The position numbers and the translations under genes were made by a program. From Haemaphysalis longicornis (lineage: Eukaryota > Arthropoda > Arachnida > Ixodida > Ixodidae), in NCBI GenBank assembly GCA_013339765.2, contig CM023457.1, forward strand, positions 28,354,909 through 28,418,908: 64,000 bases of DNA, written 5' to 3'. The notes below the pieces were generated by a model. That model ran no database searches. It had not been told where the DNA came from and worked only from the letters and a program-made list of their open reading frames with translations. Below, one piece after another: positions 10,901 through 19,735 of the stretch (position 1 is the stretch's first letter; the number at the start of each line of letters is the position of its first letter).

Positions 10901-13900
10901 TTGCCTGGGAAAAGTTCTGTCACAACCGCCATCTTCCACATTTGTCTCGGTGTGCCTTTTTCTTCCAAAAGGACCACGTCTCCCCTCTTGACAGACGCTC
11001 GTGGTCTGCAATCTCTGATGGGTGCAGACCGAAGTTCTAGAAGGTACTGACAGCTGTTGAGGAACAGCCGTGTCACAACTGTGGCAGAGATGACAACTGA
11101 CGGCCCAAACGCCTATTCTGTCATTCCAAAAACATCGCGCGGATGCGCTGTGCTGCCGAGGCCAGACGACGCGCCCTTGCAGTTCCTGGTGTGGATGCAG
11201 AGGCTGTCGCCGTGTGCGCTCTCCAAGGGCTGCTGAGTGCCTTGGGCCTGGAAAGGGGAGCCGGGCGGTGCCACAAGCAGTGGCATGATCAGGTGAGACG
11301 TTGGCGACAGCGCCAGCTTGTTCAAGCTTGGATAGAACTTGAGCTCGGAGGCTTTCTCGAGCTTCTCGAGAAAGCCGATTCTCTGCTCATCCAGCTCTTT
11401 GACCAGGGCTTTCAGCGACTCCTTCTCCTGCTCTGCGAGCCGCAGCTTGCCCTTGAGACGCCCATTCTCGCTCGTCAGCAGTGTGACTTGTTGAAACCGA
11501 GGAGTGGGCGACGTAGAAAGAGAGCCACTTTTTTGTGCCAGCAGCAAGAATCATTTCGAAAAAGCTTAAGCTGATGTGAGATTTCGTCAAAGCATGTAAG
11601 CCATTTCAAAGTGTGGCACCAACCTTAAACCAAGTCGCCTCCTGTTTGTCGATGCCCAGGAGAGGACCCAGAAGAACCATGCCTGCGAAATCCTGGGGCT
11701 TCCGTAGAACCGTCAAAACGCAGAGGAGACCACCCTGCCAAACAAGCACCATGCGCCAAGGACATTAATTAAACTTACCGCCAAAAGTGCGCAAGTAGCT
11801 TATATGCTGGTATGTCAGAAGCCAATATCAATTATACACTAATGTTCACTTCACTTACTGCCAAAAGAATGTAAGTAGCTCATACGGTGTTATGTCAGGA
11901 TGCACTAATGTTCACTTCCCTTCGCCGGACCTAACGGGACGAGCCTTGGTGAACTTACGGTTTCTCAGAAGGGAAGAGTAAGGGCTGCCCACATTACCGG
12001 CAGTCGCATTATATTTTCTCTAAAATCACTAGTGAGATTTGCATTTTTGTGCGAAAAAATTTCTCGGTAAGTAACAATTTTTTTAATGCATAATTGGTAT
12101 TGCTTGTGATAAATGGCATCAGAATAATATAGGTGCATGCCTTGCACCCCCTGAAATGTTTCTTTGTAGTGATAGCAGTGGTTCACTCGCCGGTTTAAAT
12201 ACCGGTCGAGAGAAAAATGTTGCAGGTTCAGCAATATCAGCGTGCCCACCCAGAAAATCGTGCCGCCATAGGCGACGGCTATGTACTAGAGGTTTGGGTT
12301 ATCAGGGCCGATATGTAATAGCTCTGGCTTTATGAGTCGTGTTATTACGAGAATAACCAGACGGGGGTTCGACCTACCAATTCTATGTGGGAAGTGTTAT
12401 CTCCATAATTAAAGATTATCTCTGCTGCACCACGTTGATATCTTAAAATTAACATGTGCCAGCTAGTTTGCACAAAAGTTCCTGCGTTTTTGCAGCTGCC
12501 CTTTCACATAGGGGCGATTTCCCGTGCAAACCGGATGAACTCCCCAAGTGTTGTAGTCCCACACAAGGGCTGAACGCCAGGCCGGGGAGTCGCTTGCACC
12601 TATTTTACCGGGAGCTGCCCGGCGCCACCAAGGCACACGAATGCACTGGTGCCTTCCACAGCCACGGTAGACGCTTAACTCGCAGCCGCCTGTGCCAGGA
12701 CATGCCGCCAGACTTTTTCACCCCCGGCAACGCGGCAACACGGAAGAATGGCCGGGGGCCCCGCCAGGTGGACAAGGGTCAGGAGCTCCTTGCAAGGGTA
12801 AAGGCAGTTTTCCAGGCGTGAATTCCCCTTTCAAGGGTCCGCACCAGACGAGGGACGCTCGCACCCAATAAAGAAACAGCTGGTTGCCCGGCGGTACGCA
12901 GGATGCGAACCCGGTGCCTCCCTTTTTTCTTTTTGTTTACCAGGGCCTAAGTGTGGTAGTGCTGGCTTTATGAGCTCTATTATTACGGGAGAAAACCAGA
13001 CGTTGTCTCTTCGTATCAACTCTATGTGGGAAGCGTTATCTCCATAAAGAAAGCTTATCTCTGCCACATCACGTGGATATCTTAAAATAAACATGTACCA
13101 GATAATTTGACAAACAAACATCTAAAGGAACTATCACGTGGCTAATTCTGTCGCTGCGTCATGTATCTAAAGGTGATGCAGACGAGACGAGTGCCGCATA
13201 CAAAACTATTCAATTCATTCCTTCTGCCACTTCGTGGGTCAGTAATGCTTGAATGATGGATTGGGCGATTGAGAATTGAAGAGAACTTCATTGTCCAAGG
13301 GCTGTATTAATCAAGCACACAAAGTAGACATTACAGGTGTCATGGCTCACGTTTTGTGACTGAGTGAGCGTGAACGAGTTGCGTGGTATATGCAACCATA
13401 AATCTCGGCCAAACTCTGAATCTAGCGTGGGTACTCTGCAGTACACTACAGGGGTACATACTCGCACAGAAGTACATACTTCTCGGGAATCGGACAACGC
13501 CCTATATGTATCAAGGTATGCTGCTTACGCACGAACTTCCGTAGTCGGCAAGCGATTTCGCCTATGATTTCTTTTATCCTTTCCGGGAGACGTTCACTTA
13601 CCATGGAATGACCAATAAGGTAGATTGGCTTGCCATAGAATTTAGTGCGGAGCACCTGAAGGTGCGTCAGTATGTCGTCCACGTAAGTGTCGAAAGACTT
13701 GATTGTGGCGCGGGGTCCCTCACTCTTGCCATGGCCCACTGAAAATAAGCAACAGAATGACGTTTAGAACATTCTACAGAAACACTTTTCCTAACCTTGT
13801 AAATTTTTGCCTAGGCCACCATCCTATTTTAAAAATCAACTGATTTCCATGATCTCGTGCCACGGATGTTTTGCCGCAAAAAGTTTTGATCCACCGAAGT

Positions 13901-16900
13901 CGGAAGAAATAAAGCCCTTCAATGGTAACGGTGCTCAATTTTCGATGTAACAAAAACCGACGAGTTCGTTTTCCGGAATTTTCATTCCAATCCCAGAAAG
14001 GCTCACTTCGGTCCGAATGAATATCCAAACAGCATAAGTTAAATGGGCCACAAGACAAAATAGAAGTATGGTTCCTTAAAGATACAGGTTTTGTCGCAAT
14101 AACAATGATAGCAACTTTATCGTATACTTCAATATAATTATCGAGATATTAAGAAACACTGGTGAAGCAGCGGCGGCTCCCCATCCCCTATCTGGGTCTT
14201 TATACGGGCTGTTACAACGACCATTGGAACACAAATTGGTGCTCGGTGCGTGCTCAAACTTCACCTGGAGGCCGATTTTGGGGTCTACTTTGTTTGACAG
14301 CAGGAACAACGACGGTACTTAAGTGTTTATATTGAAAATAAATAAGCACCATTTTCGCCTATAGGAACAGGGCGGTCGATTTGGACGTGCGAACCAGTTT
14401 CAGCTGCTCTTGGAACGACGGTGTCACCTGGGGTATGCAGGACCAAACACGATGGGGATTCACGGTAGGATGGAGCCAAATGAGGTAGCAGACGATCAGA
14501 AATATCCTTCATCCATTGTTTTTGATGATCACAAATAGTTGCATAAATGCGGATACCAATTACAATAAAATATTTCCATGGTTCCTCGTTGCCAATGAAC
14601 GTTTAATTTCTTTCGTCACTTGCTTTCACATATTCTGATCTACTCCTACACCATTTGGCTCCTTCCAGCCGGGCAAGAAGCGTGTTTCCCCATCGTCTGC
14701 TTCGCTCTGCATACCCCAGGTGGCGCCGTCGTTCCAAGATCAGCTTGCAATGGCTCGCATGTCCAAATCGGTAGCAATTTGTCATAGATTAAAATAGTTT
14801 ATTTTCAGAATAACCAGGTAAGTACCGTCGTTGTTCCCCGTATCAAACAAAATAGACCACAAAATGCGAACTTCGTGTGATGTTTGAGAACGAACCGAGC
14901 AGCAATTCACTCCCAAACAAATTTTAGGTGTCCTAATTATCTTCTTAACACCCTGTATTTGGCGTCAACGAACCTTACATGATTACTGGCCGCAGACGTA
15001 AGCCACCGCCAAGAAACATAACTGCGCTATTGCAGCGGGGCATCTTCTTTCGCTGGATCGTATCAATTGTATGCTAACGGCAAGTTAAGATGCTTAAAGC
15101 TGTTTCATTGCTGGCCCGTATTAAGTCACTGCTGGGCAAAATGGGAGTTTTTTCCGAATGTTTCTTGTTTTATTCTGCTAGAAACCCTTTTCTAACTGAA
15201 ATGGAGCCGACCGAGACACGAAAGGCTAGTTTTTTTTTTCAAATTGATCAAGGTTGTATTTTGTCTCTATTGCCCCTTTAAAGGGACAGACAACCGACTT
15301 TTGTTGAGTGCATGTCCTCTACCACAATAGAAAGCAAGCGTTTGATATAGTTAGAAAACCATCCAAATTCACGAATAAATTGGTGGAAATACTTTTAATT
15401 TGACACTAAACTTTCTGAAGCTCCACAGGTGGCGCCATGTGCTTGGCGTGATAATACCGTTCAGTGCAAACACCTCCGCCGGTTTCAATGCGCAATTCCA
15501 AAATCACATAGAGGAATAGAAGAAATAACACTTATTGTCTTAGCTTAGGACAAGCGTAGGACAACTCATCTTACGGATAGAGCTGAAAGTATGTTGATGG
15601 CAAAGTCCGGGTTGTGCCTGCCAGCGTTCCTTTTGGTAGCATTCCGCTGTCAAACGTTACAAGACCCTATAAAGGAGACGTTTTGGTTCAAGGTGTCCTA
15701 AATGATGCCCTTTCATTTGGTATAGGGATAAAATACTCCACACAAACAGGTTGAGTGCCCCTTTAAGCGTGCTCTATAGCGGCGCTGGAGCTCTCAGCGC
15801 GTAGGCCGCAACGAGCCCGCCATATTTGTGGACATTCAGTAGCCTCGGAGTAGTATAAACACGACGTACATCTACCAGACATTTTACGCGTGACTTGCCG
15901 TGGTCGTGGGTGAAGACGTAGCAGCCGACACCGGCCAAGTCGTGAGCCAGGACATGGTAGGCGTCACCATGGCAGTGCTCCCCGAAGCCGTGCGCCAGAA
16001 ATACCAGCGCCCTACAGCGGAAAGCCGGGAACTTTTGGTGTGTAGTCGTACAACGAATAAACGTGAAAACAGATTCTTGGAACGAGCTTTTTCCCCCACT
16101 GGCGAAGTAAAGCCCGCTGAAACACATACATTTCAGTCGTCTGTTGGATGCTGAAGCTAATCAACACAGACTACAAGATTTGGGAATCTCATTCCAGGCA
16201 CTGTTTTAGTATAAAAATAACCACAACCTCACCCTGATGCAGGTAACATAGATGGACTTTACGTATACCCAACATTTGCATTATCTCACTGATACTAGGG
16301 CTCTCGATTATCAGTGTTCGACTCCTTGCGCACTGGCCCATACTCAATCCGGTCTTCTTTTGTGTGATATATTCTTATAATTAGTACGATCACGAGGATC
16401 TCCGCACTACTCATTGACTATCTGTGCGAGTTTGAGACTACCGTCCATCTGTCTAGCGTAAAGACTGCACTTACGTAGCAATTACAAACCACCTGAGCGG
16501 CTAAGGCTTTGTGCTGCTGAACGTTAAAGTAGCTGCTTTCGTGATAAACGCGAAACCAAGAAGGAATAGCCACGTGTACAACGGATGGATCCACGGTAGA
16601 TACACCAGAGTTTAAACTACTCTGTTACACTTCTGGCGCGGCGCGACGCCTAGCCCGCCTGTATCTTTCAGTCGTAGAACAGCTAATTACGTTCATTTGA
16701 AAATTATAAACGAAATCCTGAAATGATCACTGAGGACGTAAGATCCTTAGCGAGCAATATATACATATATACATATACGTACACATACATACATACAAAG
16801 AGATATATATATAGGAAAACTTCGAACAAGGTAGTGACCACGTTTGTTGCCAACGTTTCAGCAAGGGACTTGGCTTCGTCAGGGAAAACAGTTGCATGGA

Positions 16901-17850
16901 TGTCATGCCTTATATAGGGGTAGTTCCTCAGGAGAGGAAAGGAATGATACAGGGAAGGGCAGTGTACAAGCAGGATTGGTTTGGGAGTGTGAGGGGATAT
17001 TTTGGGGAGGAAGAAAATGTGCATATTTTTAGCTGCCCAGATAGTCAGCGGAAAGTGGGGTTTGGTCTATTCACGGAAGGAGAGGGTGAGAAGGTGTTTG
17101 GTGCCATGCCATGCGGCCTATGAGGCTCTCGGAAACGCGGGAAGCCAAACAGGTGGCAGGGGAAGGCGTTATCAGGTGTCTCTAAGCTGGAGGTGAAAGA
17201 AGGAGCCGGTAACTAGGTCAAGAAAAAAAAAGAAAAAAAAGAAACACAACTGAAAATTCAAATGTCACAAAAACAACTTCCTTGGGGAGGTATTTGTCCG
17301 AAACTAAAAAAACGAAAAGATAGAACCATGTGTGGGGCACAAGAAAAACAGGGCAAGAGAGGGAATGGAAGTGTTATATATATATATTATACACACACAC
17401 GCTAGGGTTTTCTGAACAGCAACTAAAATTCCCCGTTAACTATAGAACAGTGTACAAATTATGCGCTGGTCGAACTGCCGACAAATGAAAAATGGCGATA
17501 GGATTGTTACAGATCCTAAGGCCGAAGAGTGATTTCTTTATGCTGGAGGGGTCTTTGGGGAGTAAAGCAGACGTTAGTTTCTCAGTCGATATCGGACATC
17601 AACACCAGGAAGTGGAAGTCGCCGTAAGGGTAGTGAGGAAAATTCCCAGCGGGTTTAAGGTTCGTTCGATGACCAACCTTGGCTCCGTGTAGGCTTCGCT
17701 GCGCCAGGACTTGCAGACGATCCTGTGGCCATCATCGTTTCGAAGCGCTTCACTCTGCTCAACGTGAACGTCAGGCTCTCTCTTGAACATAACGATGTCC
17801 CGGGGAGGAGATTCGTCCCCTGATGATCGTCTTTCTCGGCTATCACCCAT
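4806..17850 (-). CDS. MGLL: Monoglyceride lipase, complete seven-exon gene
   Basis: Serine hydrolase that cleaves monoacylglycerols (in animals including 2-arachidonoylglycerol) to fatty acid and glycerol. Coding exons, in order: 17850-17678, 16011-15899, 13738-13602, 11734-11624, 9193-9019, 7184-7052, 4913-4806. All junction phases agree (2, 1, 0, 0, 0, 0), giving about 315 residues. Visible: oxyanion-hole motif AHGFGEH (64-70), DHVGHGKSEG, nucleophile Ser140 in GHSMGG, Asp257 in HGSADKLCD, His287 in GAYHSLL. The spacing of 117 and 30 residues equals that of human MGLL. Start chosen at 17850 (MGDSRE, good Kozak context), giving a somewhat longer N-terminus than human MGLL. Exons 5 and 6 each contain one extra base, so the gene as written does not translate through. 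Intron 2 has a GC donor. An AATAAA lies at 4618-4623. Identity is firm; whether the frame breaks are real is open. Confidence 0.93.
7052..7184 (-). CDS. MGLL: MGLL coding exon 6 with one-base insertion at the catalytic Asp
   Basis: Acceptor ctttcccatgcag; donor AAG|GTGAAC. Codes AVELPFLIEHGSA, then an extra G next to the Asp257 codon (near 7123-7124) shifts the frame into a TAA. The next frame continues LCDPADSQQFFEKASSMDK. The exon is 133 bases where 132 fit. Confidence 0.87.
7960..8300 (+). mobile_element. I/R1-type LINE 3' end in MGLL intron 5
   Basis: The plus strand reads a decayed ORF2 C-terminus with a cysteine/histidine cluster (CEAPGTLYHILWGC), the HHCC-like tail typical of RNase-H-bearing LINEs. 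Near 8190-8240, in shifting frames, come pieces like ALSNSDAD and WLVKRGQEA. It opposes the host gene's orientation. Dead 5'-truncated copy. Confidence 0.65.
9019..9193 (-). CDS. MGLL: MGLL coding exon 5 with one-base insertion
   Basis: Acceptor is a long pyrimidine tract ending tttgttcccag; donor GAG|GTGAGG. The exon is 175 bases where 174 fit. The frame reads MAGLLGSLIPSFPLG up to a run of four Gs (plus-strand C's at 9142-9145), then resumes one base over as LALEKVCRDPAEV...EDPLHYHG. The DPL-Y motif matches 'DPLICR' in vertebrate MGLL. Three Gs would restore one frame. Confidence 0.85.
10481..11076 (-). mobile_element. BEL/Pao retrotransposon 3' piece with LTR
   Basis: The minus strand codes about 100 residues of the C-terminal domain of BEL/Pao polyproteins (DUF5641), recognisable by SVKRGDVVLLEE, the following W-x-x-AVVTELFPG and the R-R-PVQLLY strand. 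The frame ends near 10753. After it comes LTR-like DNA ending at 10481 (terminal tgttgaaaac as written on the plus strand) that includes a cacaataaact poly(A) signal. A second piece of this LTR lies at 11489-11588. Gag, protease, reverse transcriptase and integrase are absent, so it cannot move by itself. Confidence 0.75.
11113..11488 (-). CDS. Coiled-coil ORF enclosed between BEL/Pao pieces
   Basis: A minus-strand frame of about 125 codons runs from the inner edge of the 11489-11588 LTR piece to a stop at 11113. Its first half is a heptad-rich, charged coiled coil (LLTSENGRLKGKL, ALVKELDEQRIGF). The rest is Pro/Ser/Gly-rich. It has no zinc knuckle or protease motif, so it does not look like BEL/Pao gag-pol. 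It may be host exon sequence picked up by the element, or an exon of an unknown gene. I do not recognise the protein. Confidence 0.4.
11489..11588 (-). mobile_element. Partial BEL/Pao LTR
   Basis: About 100 bases match 10481-10582 at roughly 85% by eye, sharing tgttgaaa.ccgaggag and gtgccagc.gcaagaatcatt. Confidence 0.7.
11624..11734 (-). CDS. MGLL: MGLL coding exon 4
   Basis: Begins with the GG that completes GHSMGG and contains the strand DFAGMVLLGPLL, the family's 'F.G.VL..P' motif. Acceptor tgtttggcag; donor AAG|GTTGGT. 37 codons, phase 0 at both ends. Confidence 0.9.
11769..11925 (+). repeat. Tandem duplication
   Basis: Two imperfect copies of about 80 bases sharing cttac.gccaaaag, aagtagct.ata and actaatgttcacttc, in MGLL intron 3 just upstream of exon 4. 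Confidence 0.65.
12321..12474 (+). repeat. Direct repeat, left copy
   Basis: About 154 bases from ctggctttatgag to the tagtttg stretch, matched by 12959-13112 at roughly 80%. Together with the right copy it flanks a GC-rich insert of about 480 bases, the layout of a TRIM-like element or of a segmental duplication. Confidence 0.7.
12495..12821 (+). CDS. Unassigned GC-rich ORF between direct repeats
   Basis: The frame opens after a plausible acceptor (gcgtttttgcag, ending 12494) and runs about 108 codons to TGA, with AATAAA at about 12868. The product is Arg/Pro/Cys-rich and matches no family I know. It lies inside MGLL intron 3 on the opposite strand, within a repeat pair, so a repeat origin is more likely than a host gene. 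Confidence 0.25.
   Translation, partial: AALSHRGDFPCKPDELPKCCSPTQGLNARPGSRLHLFYRELPGATKAHECTGAFHSHGRRLTRSRLCQDMPPDFFTPGNAATRKNGRGPRQVDKGQELLARVKAVFQA
12959..13112 (+). repeat. Direct repeat, right copy
   Basis: Matches 12321-12474, sharing ctatgtgggaag.gttatctccata and gatatcttaaaat.aacatgt. Confidence 0.7.
13602..13738 (-). CDS. MGLL: MGLL coding exon 3 (nucleophile serine)
   Basis: Acceptor ttattttcag; donor ATG|GTAAGT at 13601. Runs from VGHGKSEG to LIGHSM, including the catalytic Ser140. The following Gly-Gly is supplied by the next exon. Confidence 0.92.
14205..14955. mobile_element. Mariner-like foldback element, copy 1
   Basis: A long inverted repeat. The left arm (about 14205-14500) and right arm (about 14636-14955) pair over nearly their whole length, e.g. 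tggaacgacgg.g.cacctggggtat against its complement near 14711-14740. The right end reads ...aacaccctg followed by TA; the left end is preceded by TA. CAGGGTGTT-type ends and TA target sites suit Tc1/mariner-derived non-autonomous elements. No transposase. In MGLL intron 2. Confidence 0.75.
15020..15277 (+). mobile_element. TTAA MITE, right half (family of 25473-25976)
   Basis: From about 15066 the sequence parallels the right half of the 25.5-kb MITE (shared ttg.atgctaacg, ggcc.gtat...gtca) and ends ttgtattttgtctctattgcccct at a TTAA (15278-15281). The left end is missing. Confidence 0.6.
15282..15762. mobile_element. TTAA MITE, complete, sharing a TTAA with its neighbour
   Basis: Flanked by TTAA at 15278-15281 and 15763-15766. 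The ends are imperfect inverted repeats (agggacagacaacc / ggttgagtgcccct). TTAA duplications mark piggyBac-type transposition. No ORF. Confidence 0.65.
15899..16011 (-). CDS. MGLL: MGLL coding exon 2 (ends at a GC donor)
   Basis: Carries the oxyanion-hole motif AHGFGEH and ends at THDH plus one base of the next Val. The acceptor follows a pyrimidine stretch ending gctgtag. The donor reads CACG|GCAAGT, the strong consensus of GC-AG introns, and no GT donor nearby keeps the conserved HDHVGHG junction. Confidence 0.88.
16755..16818 (+). repeat. ATAC/TATA microsatellite
   Basis: Runs of atatacat, acatac and atatat; it borders the Penelope remnant. Confidence 0.85.
16835..17205 (-). mobile_element. 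Penelope-like element terminal region with hammerhead-like core
   Basis: On the minus strand a TATA-like tatataagg (16909-16917) is followed by ccctgacgaagccaagtccc and gctgaaacgttgg. This is the phrase characteristic of Penelope-like elements, whose pseudo-LTRs carry hammerhead ribozyme motifs. The CTGACGA (16876-16882) and GAAAC (16855-16859) core boxes are present, separated by a segment that can fold as helix II. The residue after helix III does not fit the cleavage-site rule cleanly, so activity is doubtful. In MGLL intron 1, same strand as the gene. Confidence 0.55.
17678..17850 (-). CDS. MGLL: MGLL coding exon 1
   Basis: Codes residues 1-57 and two bases of Arg58; donor CCAAG|GT at 17677. 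Ends with the segment corresponding to the 'DGQYLFCRYW' strand of MGLL (here DDGHRIVCKSW). A pyrimidine-rich stretch ending in cag about 85 bases upstream of the ATG may be the acceptor of a 5' UTR exon. Confidence 0.88.
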
Positions 17851-18894
17851 TGTTACCAATACTATGGCGAGTGCCGCTGGAGGAATGCGGCGCGAACGGT
17901 CCTGGGGAATCGACAGTAGACGAGCAAAAAAACTGCGGAAATAAAAACGACACAGATGCAACGTAAACAAGCAAAAAAAATCAGAGGGCACCCAAGTCTT
18001 TACGCCCGCTTTGAAGGAGTAAGGCTGACGTACTATTTTGACGGGTACCTTTTCACACGTCCACCTGTCGACCCAGCAGAAACCCTATTTTACTGTCCTT
18101 AACCCATCTTGATCAGACTTAGTCTCGCCTTTCTATACATTACTGTCGATCACTGAATGTAATAATTGATTGGATAGTTATGATGGTGACGATGACTTGT
18201 TTTGAGGCAAAATTAAGTTGTTACCATCAACAGTCGATCAAGAACTAAAGCTGGTAATCATTAACGATCTCATATACACGGTTGACGTGCCTTTGTTCGC
18301 TTCTCGAATTTTTGGTTTTTTTATACCGATCGTGTCGACGCCGGGGTCATTCAAGGTCAGGTTCCAATGATACGTCTAAAGTTTTCGCCTTCAAAATATT
18401 TGGGGAGTATATCTAAGAAGTGTAAGATGTGTTTATTGCGGAAGGAAATGCGGCAGGATGCTCAGCGAAGGTAGTCCAAAGCAAGCGGGGCACACGGCTG
18501 GCTCTCACGCGCTCTTCTCGCGGTCCACGCTGAAGATGATGCCTGTCCAGTTCACTGGTGCTTCATCTTCCTTGCCGTTATTGCACGACGGCCAATCTGC
18601 TTGCAAGGGTAGGAGATAGCACAGAGCTTTTGACCACTGTCCCCTCTTCACACTACAGAAGCTAGTTCATGCCATCAACCCACGTCAAGACCTCAAGCGT
18701 AGCCTGAAGTACTGTCCATAATGTAATGAACCAAAGGATTTGTTTAATCATGTACAATCAAATTATTACGAATCGGGGCCCTGCATTCATTAGTATCTTG
18801 TGACGGCCCATAAATAGTAGTTATGATGCACTACCGTCGGATCAAAAAAACGCTCCCACTACCATAAAAAAACATCCTACCATACCCGAGTGAA

Positions 18895-19500
18895 TCTGCC
18901 AATGGCATCCAGAAGAATTCACATGTGCACGCAATGGTGCCCTTGACCCACACCTGCAGCGTCCCCTTCCACTAAGCCTCCCACGGTCTGACGCAACTCT
19001 TCTTTGCCGTCTCTGGCTGGGGGTGGCTTTCACAAATGCTTATTCATACACAATAGAAATGGCAGCAAGTGAGGAGTGCGAAACGTGTGGCACGCCGGAG
19101 ATGATCCGGCACGTTTTATGCGAGTGCCCACGCTACTCGCCTGAAAGAAAAAAGCTGTCGTCAGCACTGAGGAACCTGGACTCTCGGCGGCTATTTTCGG
19201 AGGAGAAGATTCTGCGCTACTGGCCCTCTCTGTCATCCGCTCAGAAGGCGACTAAGGAACTTTTAAGCTTTCTACGGGCGTCGAACTTAAACACCAGACT
19301 ATAGACTGAATGCCTCCAGTGTCAATCAGTGTCAGTGCTTCAGCGCTGGGCATACGTGTCTGCTCCAACTTCTCTTCATTCTTTCCTTTCTCTTTTTTGC
19401 CTATTTTCCCTTTCCCACGCGCAGGATATCAAAGTGGGCTCTAGCCAGGTTAACTTTCCTGCCTTTCTTCTACACCCTTCCTTTCTTCCTTTATGTACAG
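18895..19500 (+). mobile_element. LINE 3' end, same family as the 39.9-kb element
   Basis: Codes an ORF2 C-terminus: LLCRLWLGVAFTNAYS, then the CCHC-like CETCGTPEMIRHVLCECPRY, ending in LLSFLRASNLNTRL and TAG. Its 3' UTR (cctttcccacgcgcag, aggttaactttcctgcc) matches that of the LINE ending at 46176. 5' truncated. Confidence 0.75.
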
Positions 19501-19735
19501 GTCACATTACACTGGTGACAGCCGAAAGCCGCTGTTCATTAGAGGCCCTTAAAAATTTTACCTTGAATCTCTTGGCACAACAATAAGTAGAAATTTTTTA
19601 AATATTTCTTTAAAGCTTATGCTCACCCTTTCAGAATTCAGTATAGTTATGAGTATGCTCACGTCATGAGTGCTGTGCGTGAGACGAATAACGGGGCGGA
19701 CAGTTTTGTATTGCTCGCCTTTCACCGTAAGCGAG

